A DNA stretch of 64,000 nt from Oscillospiraceae bacterium (GCA_902790675.1 CADASU010000002.1:186001-250000); one strand, 5' to 3'. Shown: positions 43,317 to 53,496, counted from the first letter of the stretch. A program made the numbers and translations. The notes: a model not told the origin generated them from the letters alone.

Positions 43317-43344
43317 TTAATTTATTATAAGGGTGTGAAAATGT

Positions 43345-44352
43345 ATGAAATCAATTTTTAACGAGCCAGAAAAACAAATTATGCTAAGCGGAATTCAACC
43401 AACAGGTATATTTACACTTGGCAACTACATCGGAGCTATTAAAAACTGGCGTAAGGTGCAGGACAAATATAATTGTTTATATTTCATTGCAAATCTACAC
43501 TCACTAACTGTTAGAAATGATCCTCAAAAATTAAAACAACTAACTTTAGATTGTGTTGCGCTACTTTTAGCTTGCGGAATAGATGTTGAAAAAAGCATAT
43601 TATTTATACAAAGTCATGTTCCAGAACACGCTGAACTTTCTTGGGTTCTGCAGTGCTACACTCAGTTTGGCGAACTAAGCCGAATGACACAGTTTAAAGA
43701 TAAAAGTTTAAAAAATGCTGATAATGTTAATGCAGGTTTATTTGGATATCCTGTTTTAATGGCTGCTGATATTTTACTATATCAATCTGACTTTGTTCCA
43801 ATTGGCGCTGACCAAAAACAACATCTTGAAATAACGAGAGATATTGCAAACAGATTCAACCAATTATATGGGCCAACCTTTAAATTACCAAATCCATATA
43901 TTCCTAAATCAGGCGGTAGAGTTATGAGCTTGGCAGACCCTACTTCCAAAATGTCAAAATCTGATAAAAATTCAAACGGATTTATATCTGTCCTGGACCC
44001 TACTGATGTGATAATAAATAAGTTTAAAAAGGCTGTAACCGACTCTGAGTCCAAAATATACTTCAGCGATAAAAAACCAGGAATTTCTAATTTAATTACA
44101 ATATATTCTACTCTGGCAGAAATAGAGATAAAGGAAGTTGAGGAAAAATTTAGAGATAAAGGTTATGGTGAATTTAAATTGGCTGTTGGTGAACTAGTGG
44201 CTGAAACATTAAAACCAATTCAGAGCAAGTATAGCCAACTATCTAAAAACAAAAATTACTTGAAGGACATTTGTGAAAAAGGATCTCAAAAAGCATCTGT
44301 TATTGCCAAAAAAACTTTAAAATCGGTATATGAAAAAATAGGAATTTTATAG
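43345..44352 (+). CDS. trpS: Tryptophanyl-tRNA synthetase
   Basis: Class I aminoacyl-tRNA synthetase charging tRNA-Trp, 335 residues. The HIGH-like motif is in TLGNYIGAIKNW and the KMSKS loop is intact in SKMSKSDKNSNG; IGADQKQHLEITRDIA is the family block between. The ATG has AAGGGTG upstream. Unlike many Firmicute trpS genes there is no T-box leader in the 143 bp upstream; instead the promoter holds a palindrome. Confidence 0.97.
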   Translation: MKSIFNEPEKQIMLSGIQPTGIFTLGNYIGAIKNWRKVQDKYNCLYFIANLHSLTVRNDPQKLKQLTLDCVALLLACGIDVEKSILFIQSHVPEHAELSWVLQCYTQFGELSRMTQFKDKSLKNADNVNAGLFGYPVLMAADILLYQSDFVPIGADQKQHLEITRDIANRFNQLYGPTFKLPNPYIPKSGGRVMSLADPTSKMSKSDKNSNGFISVLDPTDVIINKFKKAVTDSESKIYFSDKKPGISNLITIYSTLAEIEIKEVEEKFRDKGYGEFKLAVGELVAETLKPIQSKYSQLSKNKNYLKDICEKGSQKASVIAKKTLKSVYEKIGIL

Positions 44353-44421
44353 TTTTAACTGCAATTTTTAACTATAATTTCAAAATGTGTTATTATAAAT
44401 TTTTGCAAACTTAAAAACAAA

Positions 44422-44457
44422 AAAACATCTTAAATAATTTAATATTTAAGATGTTTT
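44422..44457. terminator. Bidirectional terminator between trpS and the lipoprotein gene
   Basis: 15-bp perfect stem AAAACATCTTAAATA/TATTTAAGATGTTTT with a 6-nt loop and T tracts on both strands. Confidence 0.92.
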
Positions 44458-44478
44458 TTCAGTTAATAAATTTCAAAT

Positions 44479-44967
44479 TTATTCAAGTTTAAATATACAT
44501 TTGAATTTATAATTAGGTAATGTTAAAGATTTTAATAATCCACTAGTTCTGTCAATAATTACGTTGTAGTTTCCATATTCAGTTAAACCTTCAATATTAT
44601 CTCCAGGTTTTGCTAAACTATCTGATATTGCGGTTGCAATTATTGCCGGTATTGTTGCTGTCAATAATTGCTCATTTTCCTCATTTATATCTAACCCCAT
44701 ATAAGAAATTTTGTCCTTTTCGGAATCAAAAACAAAGGATAATCCTTTTATTGTTTCTGGCGAAATATATTCAAATTTAATTTGATCTCTATTTTTTTTA
44801 ACACTCATAGTATATTGTAATCCATTTTGCTCACATGTGGCTAGCATATTAAAATCTTGCTTTTTATCAAAATAATCATTATTATTTTCTTCAGAAGATT
44901 TACACCCACTTAAAAACAAAATTAAAATAAAACAAACAAAGCATAGTAATAATTTTTTCAATGTCAT
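44479..44967 (-). CDS. Putative lipoprotein of unknown function
   Basis: 162 residues with a lipoprotein signal: basic start, hydrophobic core and lipobox LSGC (Cys about 22). The mature part is small, polar and starts with an acidic linker (SSEENNNDYFDKKQDFN). No family recognised. GGGAGG lies just before the ATG at 44967, so close that the TTG two codons on may be the true start. It follows spoIVB by 59 bp on the same strand, so a role in the developing spore is possible but unproven. Confidence 0.75.
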   Translation of the reverse strand: MTLKKLLLCFVCFILILFLSGCKSSEENNNDYFDKKQDFNMLATCEQNGLQYTMSVKKNRDQIKFEYISPETIKGLSFVFDSEKDKISYMGLDINEENEQLLTATIPAIIATAISDSLAKPGDNIEGLTEYGNYNVIIDRTSGLLKSLTLPNYKFKCIFKLE

Positions 44968-45025
44968 TATCCTCCCAAGATAACGATACGTAAAAAAATT
45001 CAAAATTATTACAATAATATTATTA

Positions 45026-46222
45026 TTAATTTAAAATTTGATTTGATTTTTCAACCATAGTTTCAGCAAACACACCATATCCTCTGGTTGGATCATTAAC
45101 AAAAACATGTGTTATTGCTCCAACCAGCTTTCCATTTTGTAATATGGGGCTACCACTCATTCCTTGAACAATCCCGCCTGTTTTTTTCAAAAGCTTTTGG
45201 TCTGTAATTCTGACTACATAATTTCTATTATTTTGCTTAAAATCTATTGATTCAATCTCAATATCATAGCTTTGAGGAACATCCCCAAATATTGTGCTAT
45301 ATATAGTTGCTTTGCCTATTTTAACTTCTTGCTTAAGCCCAATTAAAACAGGTTCATGTATTTTAATAGGCTTAATCAATCTGCCAAATAAACCACAGTC
45401 ATCATTAATTTTTACATTTCCTATAGATTCATTATTAGAAAATATTCCACATAATTCCCCTGGTGATCCAGCCGTACCGTGCTTAATATCATTTATATAT
45501 GCACCAACAATTTCACCTCGTCCAAGCGGAAGAATATTTCCGGTATCTACATCGCATATTGGATGACCCAGTCCTCCAAAAACTCCATCTTCTGTGCAAA
45601 AAGTTATTGTGCCTATTCCTGCTGAACTATCTCTAACCCAAAGTCCCGCTATCCACTTGTCATCTTTAAAGGAATATGCAGGCTTTAATTTTGTTTCATA
45701 TTCCTCAAAATTTCTTTTATATTTTAATCGTAGTAACTTACCTTCTGAAGATGACACAACCTCTTTTAATTCGCTATTACTACTTATCTTATTGCCATCA
45801 ACAGACGTTATAACATCGCCAATTTTTAAGCCAGCTTCCTTAGCAGGAGACTTAATTTCATTCTCACAAAGCACATCCTTAATGTCTATAACCATGACCC
45901 CATCAGTCAAAAGTTTTACTCCAAACGGCGTTCCGCATGGCATAACTTTTATTTTATCTATCTCCCTAACATAAATTTTCTTAATTGGTATAATTCCAAG
46001 CAACGTGACATCATATTCTTTATTATATTTTTCATCAGAATCATATAAACCATCATTTTCTAATTCTTTAAATTTAACTCCCAACCAACTTGATTTTATA
46101 CTTTGATCACTATAAACCATATACGTGTCATGTATAACATAGGAATAATAACTAACTATCCCCATAACTCCGCTTATTAACACAATTATAAATATAATAA
46201 TTGATCTTAAAAGTCTATTCAA
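45026..46222 (-). CDS. spoIVB: Stage IV sporulation protein B, S55 signalling protease
   Basis: 398 residues. N-terminal membrane segment, a PDZ domain (about 95-185, with EAGLKIGDVITSVDG), then the S55 peptidase: the likely catalytic His in GGLGHPICDVDTG and Ser in VQGMSGSPIL. The forespore secretes SpoIVB across the inner membrane, where it cuts SpoIVFA and triggers pro-sigma-K processing. The TTG at 46222 is taken as start because AGAAGGTG lies 9 nt before it; a GTG at 46234 overlaps that site. Its usual neighbours recN and spo0A are not here. Confidence 0.95.
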   Translation of the reverse strand: MNRLLRSIIIFIIVLISGVMGIVSYYSYVIHDTYMVYSDQSIKSSWLGVKFKELENDGLYDSDEKYNKEYDVTLLGIIPIKKIYVREIDKIKVMPCGTPFGVKLLTDGVMVIDIKDVLCENEIKSPAKEAGLKIGDVITSVDGNKISSNSELKEVVSSSEGKLLRLKYKRNFEEYETKLKPAYSFKDDKWIAGLWVRDSSAGIGTITFCTEDGVFGGLGHPICDVDTGNILPLGRGEIVGAYINDIKHGTAGSPGELCGIFSNNESIGNVKINDDCGLFGRLIKPIKIHEPVLIGLKQEVKIGKATIYSTIFGDVPQSYDIEIESIDFKQNNRNYVVRITDQKLLKKTGGIVQGMSGSPILQNGKLVGAITHVFVNDPTRGYGVFAETMVEKSNQILN

Positions 46223-46308
46223 AGCAAATAACACCTTCTATTATTTTAAAATTTATTATATTTATAATATGTCAAATATCTAAAAATACATACCCTACAT
46301 TTTCACAA

Positions 46309-46331
46309 CAAAAAAACTCTCAATAGAGAGC
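46309..46331 (-). terminator. Intrinsic terminator after the 84-aa gene
   Basis: Stem CTCTC/GAGAG with loop TATT followed by seven T on the minus strand. Confidence 0.75.
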
Positions 46332-46353
46332 TAAATAAAAAAATTATATAAAA

Positions 46354-46608
46354 CTAATATTTCAAACTATCACGTTCACTACTAATCCAAGCTAGCGCAT
46401 CATTAAATCCTTCATATGACAAAGGAAATATTTTTTCAAATAAAACTTCGCTAACGTCTAAACAATTTTTGCCTTCCCAAATTACTACTTTCATTTTACA
46501 ATCATTCGTATCAGGAAATATTTTAAAATTAAAATTACCCAAACTACTCGAAAAAATATTACCAAATTTCAAATATTCTAGGGTAGGAAAATGCAAATTG
46601 TTATTCAT
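46354..46608 (-). CDS. Conserved small clostridial protein of unknown function
   Basis: 84 residues. The pattern FGNIFSSSLGNFNFKIFPD, KVVIWEGKNCLDVSEV and FPLSYEGFNDALAWI resembles a small uncharacterised protein family common in Clostridia. No membrane segment or known motif. GGTGG precedes the ATG. It lies 49 bp after bioY on the same strand. Confidence 0.75.
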   Translation of the reverse strand: MNNNLHFPTLEYLKFGNIFSSSLGNFNFKIFPDTNDCKMKVVIWEGKNCLDVSEVLFEKIFPLSYEGFNDALAWISSERDSLKY

Positions 46609-46657
46609 AAATTAACCACCAGTAAAAATTTTGTTTTACTAAAACAACGCTCATATT

Positions 46658-47209
46658 TCAGCTAATTTTAAGAAATTTTTCAAGTTTGGGAACAGAAACC
46701 ACTACGAGCACTATTTTTGCAATATCACCAATCAAAAAAGGAACTACACAAACCATAAATGCGCTATATATGTTAGTAGAACTATAAATCATATACCATA
46801 TTAATCCACATAAATAGCAAACAAATGTTCCAGCAACCATTGCCAAAACTAGTCCCAATTTTTGCATAGGACTGTTATTGAATTTTTTCTTAAAAAAATA
46901 ATATACTAGTCCAATCACCAACGCCATAGGCACATATCCTAATAAAAAGCCAGCCGTTGGCCCAGTAAAAGCAGATACTCCCCCAACAAGTTTAGAAGTA
47001 CACGGTAATCCAGCTAAAACCACAATTAAATATACCACCTGACTAGCTGTCCCATATTTAGGCCCTAAAATAACACCAGAAAAATAAACAGCCACAGTTG
47101 CCATGGTAATAGGTATTGGCTGAATTTGAATTGAAACTATGGAGAAAACACAAGTTAAAGCACAGAAAAAAGCGCATAATACTATTGATTTTATATCAAT
47201 TTTAGACAT
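46658..47209 (-). CDS. bioY: Biotin ECF transporter S component BioY
   Basis: 183 residues with about six membrane helices; the family block FTGPTAGFLLGYVPMAL and the N-terminal IQIQPIPITMATVAVYFSG are visible. BioY binds biotin and works with the shared EcfAAT module encoded elsewhere. A very strong AAGGAGGGGG site precedes the ATG. Biotin synthesis genes are not in the window, so uptake may be the source of the vitamin. Confidence 0.94.
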   Translation of the reverse strand: MSKIDIKSIVLCAFFCALTCVFSIVSIQIQPIPITMATVAVYFSGVILGPKYGTASQVVYLIVVLAGLPCTSKLVGGVSAFTGPTAGFLLGYVPMALVIGLVYYFFKKKFNNSPMQKLGLVLAMVAGTFVCYLCGLIWYMIYSSTNIYSAFMVCVVPFLIGDIAKIVLVVVSVPKLEKFLKIS

Positions 47210-47514
47210 ATATAAACCCCCTCCTTTTTAACTTAAACACTCGCAATTCAAAACCTCAAAGTATTTTATCATATAAATGGTGAAAAAGTCAATAAAAAAT
47301 ATACTAATATGTTTAAGTTAAGAATATATTTTAAGAATATATTTTAAAAAAATATATTGAACCAAACTAAATATTAAATTTTTGGGTTTTATATCCATAG
47401 CTAGTATTTTTTAATAAAAATGCAGAATTTCTTGATTTATACGCACATTTAATGTATAATTGTTAAAAAATGTTTGATTTGTTAAGACTTTTTGATCTAT
47501 AAGGAGTATTCACT
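47210..47514. promoter_or_regulatory. Divergent promoter region of bioY and the activase genes
   Basis: The 305-bp gap carries, on the minus strand, TTGACT (47287-47292), 18 nt, TAAAAT (47263-47268) for bioY, and on the plus strand TTGATT (47432-47437), 17 nt, TATAAT (47455-47460) for the activase. A 13-bp direct repeat (AAGAATATATTTT twice, about 47320-47346) lies between them. No gene seen. Confidence 0.65.
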
Positions 47515-50463
47515 TTGCTAAAAGACACAAATTTTAAAATTGGGCTAGATGTTGGATCAACCACCATAAAATGTGTGGTCTTTAAAGAACAAAATATAAT
47601 TTTTAAATCTTATGAGCGACACAAAGCCATGATAAAAGAAAAAGCAATAGAACTATTATCATATATCAATAAAAATATATTAAAAAATGCTCCGGCTTAT
47701 ATTTCTGTAACGGGATCATCTGGGCTAGGCCTTTCACAAGATGCTAATATCAAATTTGTTCAAGAAGTTTATGCAACTAAAATTGCAGCAAGAAAATATT
47801 ATCCCAATGTTGATGTTATTATTGAACTGGGTGGAGAAGACGCTAAAATTCTTTTTTTATCTGGAGCACCTGAAGTAAGAATGAATGGCTCATGTGCCGG
47901 AGGAACAGGTGCATTTATAGACCAAATGGCTGTTTTACTCGGAATTGGCCTAGAAGAATTTGACGAGCTTTCTCTAAATTACGATAAATTATATACAATT
48001 GCTTCTAGATGTGGCGTCTTCGCAAAATCAGATATTCAGCCTCTGATAAATCAATGTGCTAGAAAAAATGATTTAACAGCTAGTATATTTCAAGCTGTTG
48101 TTAATCAAACTATAAGCGGATTAGCTCAAGGCCGCGAAATAAAAGGTAGGGTCATGTTTTTGGGAGGTCCTTTAACTTTTTTTAAAGGTTTGCGTGAAAG
48201 ATTTATGGCCTCTCTGAAATTATCTGAAAAAGATGCAATATTTCCTGAAAACAGTCAATATTTTGTTGCATTGGGAGCAGCGGAGTATGCATTTGAAACA
48301 GAAATTCCTACAAGTTTGTCTTCAATTATTAAATCACTTAAAACTCAAAAAAAATCTGATGGCAAATTAACTTTGCCTCCTTTGTTTAATAGCGAAAGTG
48401 AATATGAAGAATTTTTATCGAGGCAAAACAAAATAATTGTTAATTTTGCTGATATATCTGATTATAGTGGAAATGCATATTTGGGAATTGATGCAGGGTC
48501 AACAACTATAAAAATTGTTTTAATATCTGAAAAAAATGAAATACTTTATTCCAAATATCTTTCCAATGGAGGAGAAGTTCTTAATATTGTCATAGAATCT
48601 TTAAAAGAAATATATGAAAAAATATCTTCTAATGGAAATAAAATTAAAATTGCAGGAAGCGCTGTTACTGGATATGGAGAAGATTTAATTAAGAGCGCTT
48701 TTTCGTTGGATTATGGAATTGTTGAAACAGTTGCTCACTTTACTTCAGCAAGATATTTTCTCCCAAATGTTGATTTTATAATAGATATTGGCGGTCAGGA
48801 TATTAAATGCTTTAAACTAAAAATGGGAGCCATAGATTCTATAATGCTAAATGAAGCATGTTCCTCCGGTTGTGGCTCATTTTTAGAGACTTTTGCAACA
48901 GCACTTGGATATACTGCTCCAGAATTCGCAAAAAAAGGTCTTTTCGCTAAGTCTCCAGTTGATTTAGGATCACGTTGTACTGTATTTATGAATTCTTCGG
49001 TTAAACAAGCTCAAAAAGAAGGTGCAACTATTGAAGATATATCTGCAGGCCTTTCAATATCAATAGTTAAGAATGCTATATATAAAGTTATAAGGGCACA
49101 AAGTCCAGACGACTTAGGAACAAATGTAGTTGTTCAGGGCGGAACATTTTTAAATGATGCTGTTTTGAGAGCTTTTGAAAGAGAAATAGGAGTTAATGTC
49201 ATTAGAACACCTATTTCTGGTTTAATGGGAGCTTATGGATGCGCTCTATATGCTAAAGATAACATTTCTAAGCCTTCTTCCACTATAACATCTGAAGTTT
49301 TAGAACAGTTTTCACACTCTGTAAAATCCACCACATGTAAAAATTGTCCTAATAATTGTAGATTAACTATAAATAATTTTGGCAACAAAAACATTTTTAT
49401 ATCAGGCAACAAATGTAACAAATATAACAATGTTTCTAATTCAATTAAATACAATATGATTGAATATACTTATAATAAACTAGTTAATCTGCCTAGCAAC
49501 AAAGGTAGCCGTGGCAAAATCGGTATTCCTATGGTTTTAAATATGTTCGAAAATTTGCCGTTTTGGGTAGCCTTTTTTGAATCTTTAAATTTTGAAGTTG
49601 TTATTTCTCCAAGATCTAGCAGAAAATTATATATAAATGGTCAACATACAATTCCTTCAGACACCGTATGCTACCCTGCTAAATTAGTTCATGGTCATAT
49701 TAATGCATTAATGAACAAAAATGTTGATTTAATATTTTATCCATGTATGACATATAACTTTGATGAACATTTTGGAGATAATAACTATAATTGTCCCGTT
49801 GTTGCATATTATCCAGAAATAATAAAGTCGAACATGACATTCAATAAAAATCAAACATTTATAATGGATTACATAGGAATTGACAAGCCTAAGTATTTCG
49901 AAAAATTTGCATTTAAAATATTTTCTAAGTATTTTGATGTTGAAAAAAAAGAAATCAAATTTGCCACAAACAAGGCATATTCAGCATATAAAAAATACAA
50001 GCAAGATCTTAAAAACTATACATCTGAAGCAATTAATTATGCAAATCAAAACAACAAACAAATAATTGTTCTGGCATGTAGGCCATATCACATAGATCCT
50101 GAAATTAATCACGGAATAGACCGCTTACTTTCTAGTTATGACACAGTGGTTTTAACTTCAGATGCTATATCCTATCAAGCTAACTATAAAGTAAAAACAA
50201 ATGTACTAAATCAATGGACATATCACGCAAGACTATATATTGCTGCCAAAGAAATAACAAAACATAAAAATATGAATTTAATTCAACTAGTCTCTTTTGG
50301 GTGTGGGGTAGATGCTATAACAACAGATGAAGTTAGAGATATTTTGGAGCAAAATAATAAACTATATACTCAAATTAAGATTGATGAAATTAACAATTTG
50401 GGTGCAACAAAAATACGAATTAGAAGTTTACTAGCGGCTATTGAAGAACGCAATAATTACTAA
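47515..50463 (+). CDS. 2-hydroxyacyl-CoA dehydratase activase-like ATPase with tandem BcrA/BadF domains and DUF2229
   Basis: 982 residues. Two ASKHA ATPase units in tandem start with GLDVGSTTIK (about 10-19) and GIDAGSTTIK (about 323-332); their iron-sulfur regions read GSCAGGTGAF and EACSSGCGSF. From about 660 a DUF2229 domain follows (KIGIPMVLNMFENLPFW, CYPAKLVHGH). Activases of this type use ATP to push an electron into dehydratases of (R)-2-hydroxyacyl-CoA. The tandem giant forms are widespread in Clostridia and their substrate is unknown. Commonly a further HgdB-like part is fused at the C-terminus; here it is the next gene. Start TTG with AAGGAG 8 nt upstream. Confidence 0.88.
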   Translation: MLKDTNFKIGLDVGSTTIKCVVFKEQNIIFKSYERHKAMIKEKAIELLSYINKNILKNAPAYISVTGSSGLGLSQDANIKFVQEVYATKIAARKYYPNVDVIIELGGEDAKILFLSGAPEVRMNGSCAGGTGAFIDQMAVLLGIGLEEFDELSLNYDKLYTIASRCGVFAKSDIQPLINQCARKNDLTASIFQAVVNQTISGLAQGREIKGRVMFLGGPLTFFKGLRERFMASLKLSEKDAIFPENSQYFVALGAAEYAFETEIPTSLSSIIKSLKTQKKSDGKLTLPPLFNSESEYEEFLSRQNKIIVNFADISDYSGNAYLGIDAGSTTIKIVLISEKNEILYSKYLSNGGEVLNIVIESLKEIYEKISSNGNKIKIAGSAVTGYGEDLIKSAFSLDYGIVETVAHFTSARYFLPNVDFIIDIGGQDIKCFKLKMGAIDSIMLNEACSSGCGSFLETFATALGYTAPEFAKKGLFAKSPVDLGSRCTVFMNSSVKQAQKEGATIEDISAGLSISIVKNAIYKVIRAQSPDDLGTNVVVQGGTFLNDAVLRAFEREIGVNVIRTPISGLMGAYGCALYAKDNISKPSSTITSEVLEQFSHSVKSTTCKNCPNNCRLTINNFGNKNIFISGNKCNKYNNVSNSIKYNMIEYTYNKLVNLPSNKGSRGKIGIPMVLNMFENLPFWVAFFESLNFEVVISPRSSRKLYINGQHTIPSDTVCYPAKLVHGHINALMNKNVDLIFYPCMTYNFDEHFGDNNYNCPVVAYYPEIIKSNMTFNKNQTFIMDYIGIDKPKYFEKFAFKIFSKYFDVEKKEIKFATNKAYSAYKKYKQDLKNYTSEAINYANQNNKQIIVLACRPYHIDPEINHGIDRLLSSYDTVVLTSDAISYQANYKVKTNVLNQWTYHARLYIAAKEITKHKNMNLIQLVSFGCGVDAITTDEVRDILEQNNKLYTQIKIDEINNLGATKIRIRSLLAAIEERNNY

Positions 50464-50484
50464 CAACAAAGGGAGTTTTAATTT

Positions 50485-51765
50485 ATGAGTGTAAATTATG
50501 ATAAATCAGGACGTGTAATATTTACCAGGCAAATGAAAAAAACATATAAGTTGCTCATACCAAATATGCTCCCAATACATTTTGAATTAATAAAAAATAT
50601 TCTGCAGCAAAGAGGCTACAATTGTGACTTATTACAGTCCAGCAATGAAAATATTGTAAAGATGGGTTTGCAAAATGTTCATAACGATACGTGCTATCCT
50701 TGTCTGCTAGTTGTTGGTCAGTTCATTGACGCACTAAAAAGCGGCAAATATGATCCTAATAAAACTGCTCTTTTCATTACACAAACAGGAGGAGGTTGTA
50801 GAGCATCTAATTATATTCATCTACTAAGAAAAGCTCTGAAAAAAGCTGGATATCCTCATGTTCCTGTTGTTTCTGTAAATCTTGCCGGGCTTGAAAAAAA
50901 TCCAGGATTTAAAATGAGTTTATCTTTAATAAAAAAATTTATTTCGGCATTGATATACGGTGATATATTAATGCTATTGGAAAATCAAACCAAACCTTAT
51001 GAAATAACTAAGGGAACAGCAGAAAAAACTACTAATCAATGGGTAAAAAAACTATCTTACCAATACAAAAATTCAAATAGTTTTGGTAAGAGAATAATGA
51101 CTCAAAATTTCAAAAATATCGTAGATGATTACGCAAAAATTCAAATAAATAAAACACCTAAAATTAAAGTTGGAATTGTTGGAGAAATATATGTAAAATA
51201 TTCTCCCTTAGCTAATAATAATTTAAGTGCCTTTTTGCAAAGTGAAAATGCAGAAGTGTTTATACCGGGTATAATGGACTTTATAATATTTAAAGTAGAC
51301 AATCGCATTGTAGATATAGATATTTATGGTGGTAGTAAAATAAAAAGATTAATATGCTGTAAATTTAAACAATATCTAGAAAGTATACAAAACATATTTA
51401 TTGATGCTATAAAAAAATCAAACAAGTTTTCACCACCAAAACCCTTTGAAACAATCAAAAAAAACGTAAAACCATATATAGGATATGGTGCTAAAATGGG
51501 AGAAGGTTGGCTACTCACTGCCGAAATGATTGAGCTTATTAATGATGGAGTAGAAAATATAGTGTGTACGCAACCATTTGGATGCTTGCCAAATCACATC
51601 GTTGGCAAAGGAATGATAAGACAAATAACTAACAAAAATCCTATGGCAAATATAGTATGCGTAGATTATGATCCGGGTGCAACAAAAGTAAATCAGGAAA
51701 ACAGAATAAAGCTGATGTTGGCTACTGCTAAGGAACGTCTAGACAAAAACAATAATATTCATTAG
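50485..51765 (+). CDS. HgdB-like 2-hydroxyacyl-CoA dehydratase-related protein
   Basis: 426 residues, related to the C-terminal part of the large activase fusion proteins. Cysteine-containing blocks such as HNDTCYPCLLVVGQF, QTGGGCRASNY and CTQPFGCLPNHI could bind an iron-sulfur cluster. It starts 21 bp after the activase gene with its own GGGAG ribosome site, so the two are a natural operon acting as one enzyme system. Fusion elsewhere suggests a physical complex. Confidence 0.85.
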   Translation: MSVNYDKSGRVIFTRQMKKTYKLLIPNMLPIHFELIKNILQQRGYNCDLLQSSNENIVKMGLQNVHNDTCYPCLLVVGQFIDALKSGKYDPNKTALFITQTGGGCRASNYIHLLRKALKKAGYPHVPVVSVNLAGLEKNPGFKMSLSLIKKFISALIYGDILMLLENQTKPYEITKGTAEKTTNQWVKKLSYQYKNSNSFGKRIMTQNFKNIVDDYAKIQINKTPKIKVGIVGEIYVKYSPLANNNLSAFLQSENAEVFIPGIMDFIIFKVDNRIVDIDIYGGSKIKRLICCKFKQYLESIQNIFIDAIKKSNKFSPPKPFETIKKNVKPYIGYGAKMGEGWLLTAEMIELINDGVENIVCTQPFGCLPNHIVGKGMIRQITNKNPMANIVCVDYDPGATKVNQENRIKLMLATAKERLDKNNNIH

Positions 51766-51785
51766 TTTTTATATTTAATTATAAT

Positions 51786-51833
51786 AAAATAAGGCCAAGC
51801 AACCTCATATTGAGCGCTATTGGTCTTATTTTT
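51786..51833. terminator. Bidirectional terminator between the activase operon and the acyl-CoA synthetase
   Basis: Stem AAAATAAGGCCA/TGGTCTTATTTT (one G-T pair), 23-nt loop, with T-rich tracts on both strands. Confidence 0.8.
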
Positions 51834-51846
51834 ATGCCATATTATT

Positions 51847-53496
51847 TTAAACTTTTTTATGTATTTTTCTTAAAATGTTTCTTCTTATTTTTCCTGATAT
51901 TGTTTTCGGCAAACTATCCATAAACTCAATTACTCTAGGATATTTATATGGCGCCGTTTTTTCCTTTACAAAATTTTGAAGTTCTTTAGCAAGCTCTGGA
52001 GAAGGCTTATATGAACTTGTTAAAACAACATCAGCTTTAACCAATTGCCCTCTAATATCATCCGGAATTCCTATTACTCCACATTCTAAAACTGCAGGAT
52101 GTTCCATAAGAACACTTTCTATTTCAAATGGGCCTATTCTATATCCACTAGATTTTATCACATCATCTATACGACCAACATACCAAAAATAGCCATCTTT
52201 GTCACGAACAGCAGTATCCCCTGTGTGATATAAACCGCCTCGTCTTACAAAATCATCTAGTTCTGGATTATTATAATATTTTTTAAAAATTCCAACTTGA
52301 TGTTTGTCCGATTCAAGCTTAACACATATCTCTCCAACCTTATTAACACCAACATCATGACCATCTTCATCCACTAAAACAACATCATACATAGGAGAAG
52401 GACTACCTAATGAACCACTATGCTTGGAACCAGCTTGAGTTATAAGTATGGCTGTAGTTTCTGTTTGGCCAAATCCTTCCATAATTTGAAGGCCTGTTTT
52501 TTCCTTAAATTGCTTTATTATTTCATAATTCAAAGCTTCCCCAGCCGTAGTTGCATATTCTAAACAAGAAAGATCGTGATTTCCAAGCCCTTCTTTCATG
52601 AAAAACCTATATATTGTTGGCGGAGCACAAAAAGTATTTACTTTGTACTTTTCAATAACATTCAATAAATCATTAGCAATAAATTTATCAAAATCATAAA
52701 CCAAAACAGTCGTCCCAACTAACCACTGCCCATACAATTTACCCCATGCAGCCTTTCCCCAGCCTGTATCAGAGACCGTTAAATGCAAACCGCCTGGTTT
52801 AACATTTTGCCAATATTTTGCTGTAACAATATGCCCCAAAGGATATGAATAACAATGCTCAACAAGCTTAGGATGTCCTGTTGTTCCAGAAGTAAAATAT
52901 GCAAGCATTGTATCTTCAACACTGGTTGGCACTCGCTCTAATTTATCAGAATAATTTTCTAATTCTTTAGATATGTTTAAACAACCTTCTATATCTTTAC
53001 GAACAGAGAATAAATTACATAGCTCAGGACATAATTTATGAACATCTAAAATTTTACTCGGAATGTCTCCCTGAGGTGTAAAAACAACAGACTTTATTTT
53101 AGCTAAATTTACCCTATATTTTAAATCATCAAACGTCAACATATGCGTTCCTGGCACTGCAATAGCTCCTATTTTATGAAGTGCATTAATAATATACCAG
53201 TATTCATAATTGCGTTTCAATATCAGCATAACAAAATCGCCACGTTTAATTCCGTTAGCCATAAACAAATTAGCAGCTCTATTTGAAAGCCTACTCATTT
53301 CTTCAAAAGTAATTCTACGCTCATTTCCATCAACGTCACACCACAAAAGAGCTAAATCAGACGGAGATTCTTGAGCAATTTTATCTAAAATATCATAGCC
53401 AAAATTAAAATTACTTGGAACGTTAATTTTTATATCTGCTAGTGCTCCTTTCTCGTCGAAAAATTCATCACAATATTGTTTATAAATTTCCTGCAT
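51847..53496 (-). CDS. Acyl-CoA synthetase (AMP-forming, acetyl/medium-chain type)
   Basis: 549-residue ANL-superfamily ligase making acyl-CoA from a carboxylate, ATP and CoA. Motifs: YFTSGTTGHPKLVEH (P-loop), GFGQTET, YHTGDTAVRDKDGYFWYVGR and the C-terminal catalytic Lys in KTISGKIRRNILR. It is closest in pattern to medium-chain/acetyl ligases of Clostridia; the exact acid is unknown. GGAGG precedes the ATG. It faces the activase operon, and both deal with CoA thioesters. Confidence 0.9.
   Translation of the reverse strand: MQEIYKQYCDEFFDEKGALADIKINVPSNFNFGYDILDKIAQESPSDLALLWCDVDGNERRITFEEMSRLSNRAANLFMANGIKRGDFVMLILKRNYEYWYIINALHKIGAIAVPGTHMLTFDDLKYRVNLAKIKSVVFTPQGDIPSKILDVHKLCPELCNLFSVRKDIEGCLNISKELENYSDKLERVPTSVEDTMLAYFTSGTTGHPKLVEHCYSYPLGHIVTAKYWQNVKPGGLHLTVSDTGWGKAAWGKLYGQWLVGTTVLVYDFDKFIANDLLNVIEKYKVNTFCAPPTIYRFFMKEGLGNHDLSCLEYATTAGEALNYEIIKQFKEKTGLQIMEGFGQTETTAILITQAGSKHSGSLGSPSPMYDVVLVDEDGHDVGVNKVGEICVKLESDKHQVGIFKKYYNNPELDDFVRRGGLYHTGDTAVRDKDGYFWYVGRIDDVIKSSGYRIGPFEIESVLMEHPAVLECGVIGIPDDIRGQLVKADVVLTSSYKPSPELAKELQNFVKEKTAPYKYPRVIEFMDSLPKTISGKIRRNILRKIHKKV

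Noticed and set aside
43202-43344. T-box leader before trpS
   Set aside because: No AGGGTGGNACCGCG-like T-box core or long structured leader is present.
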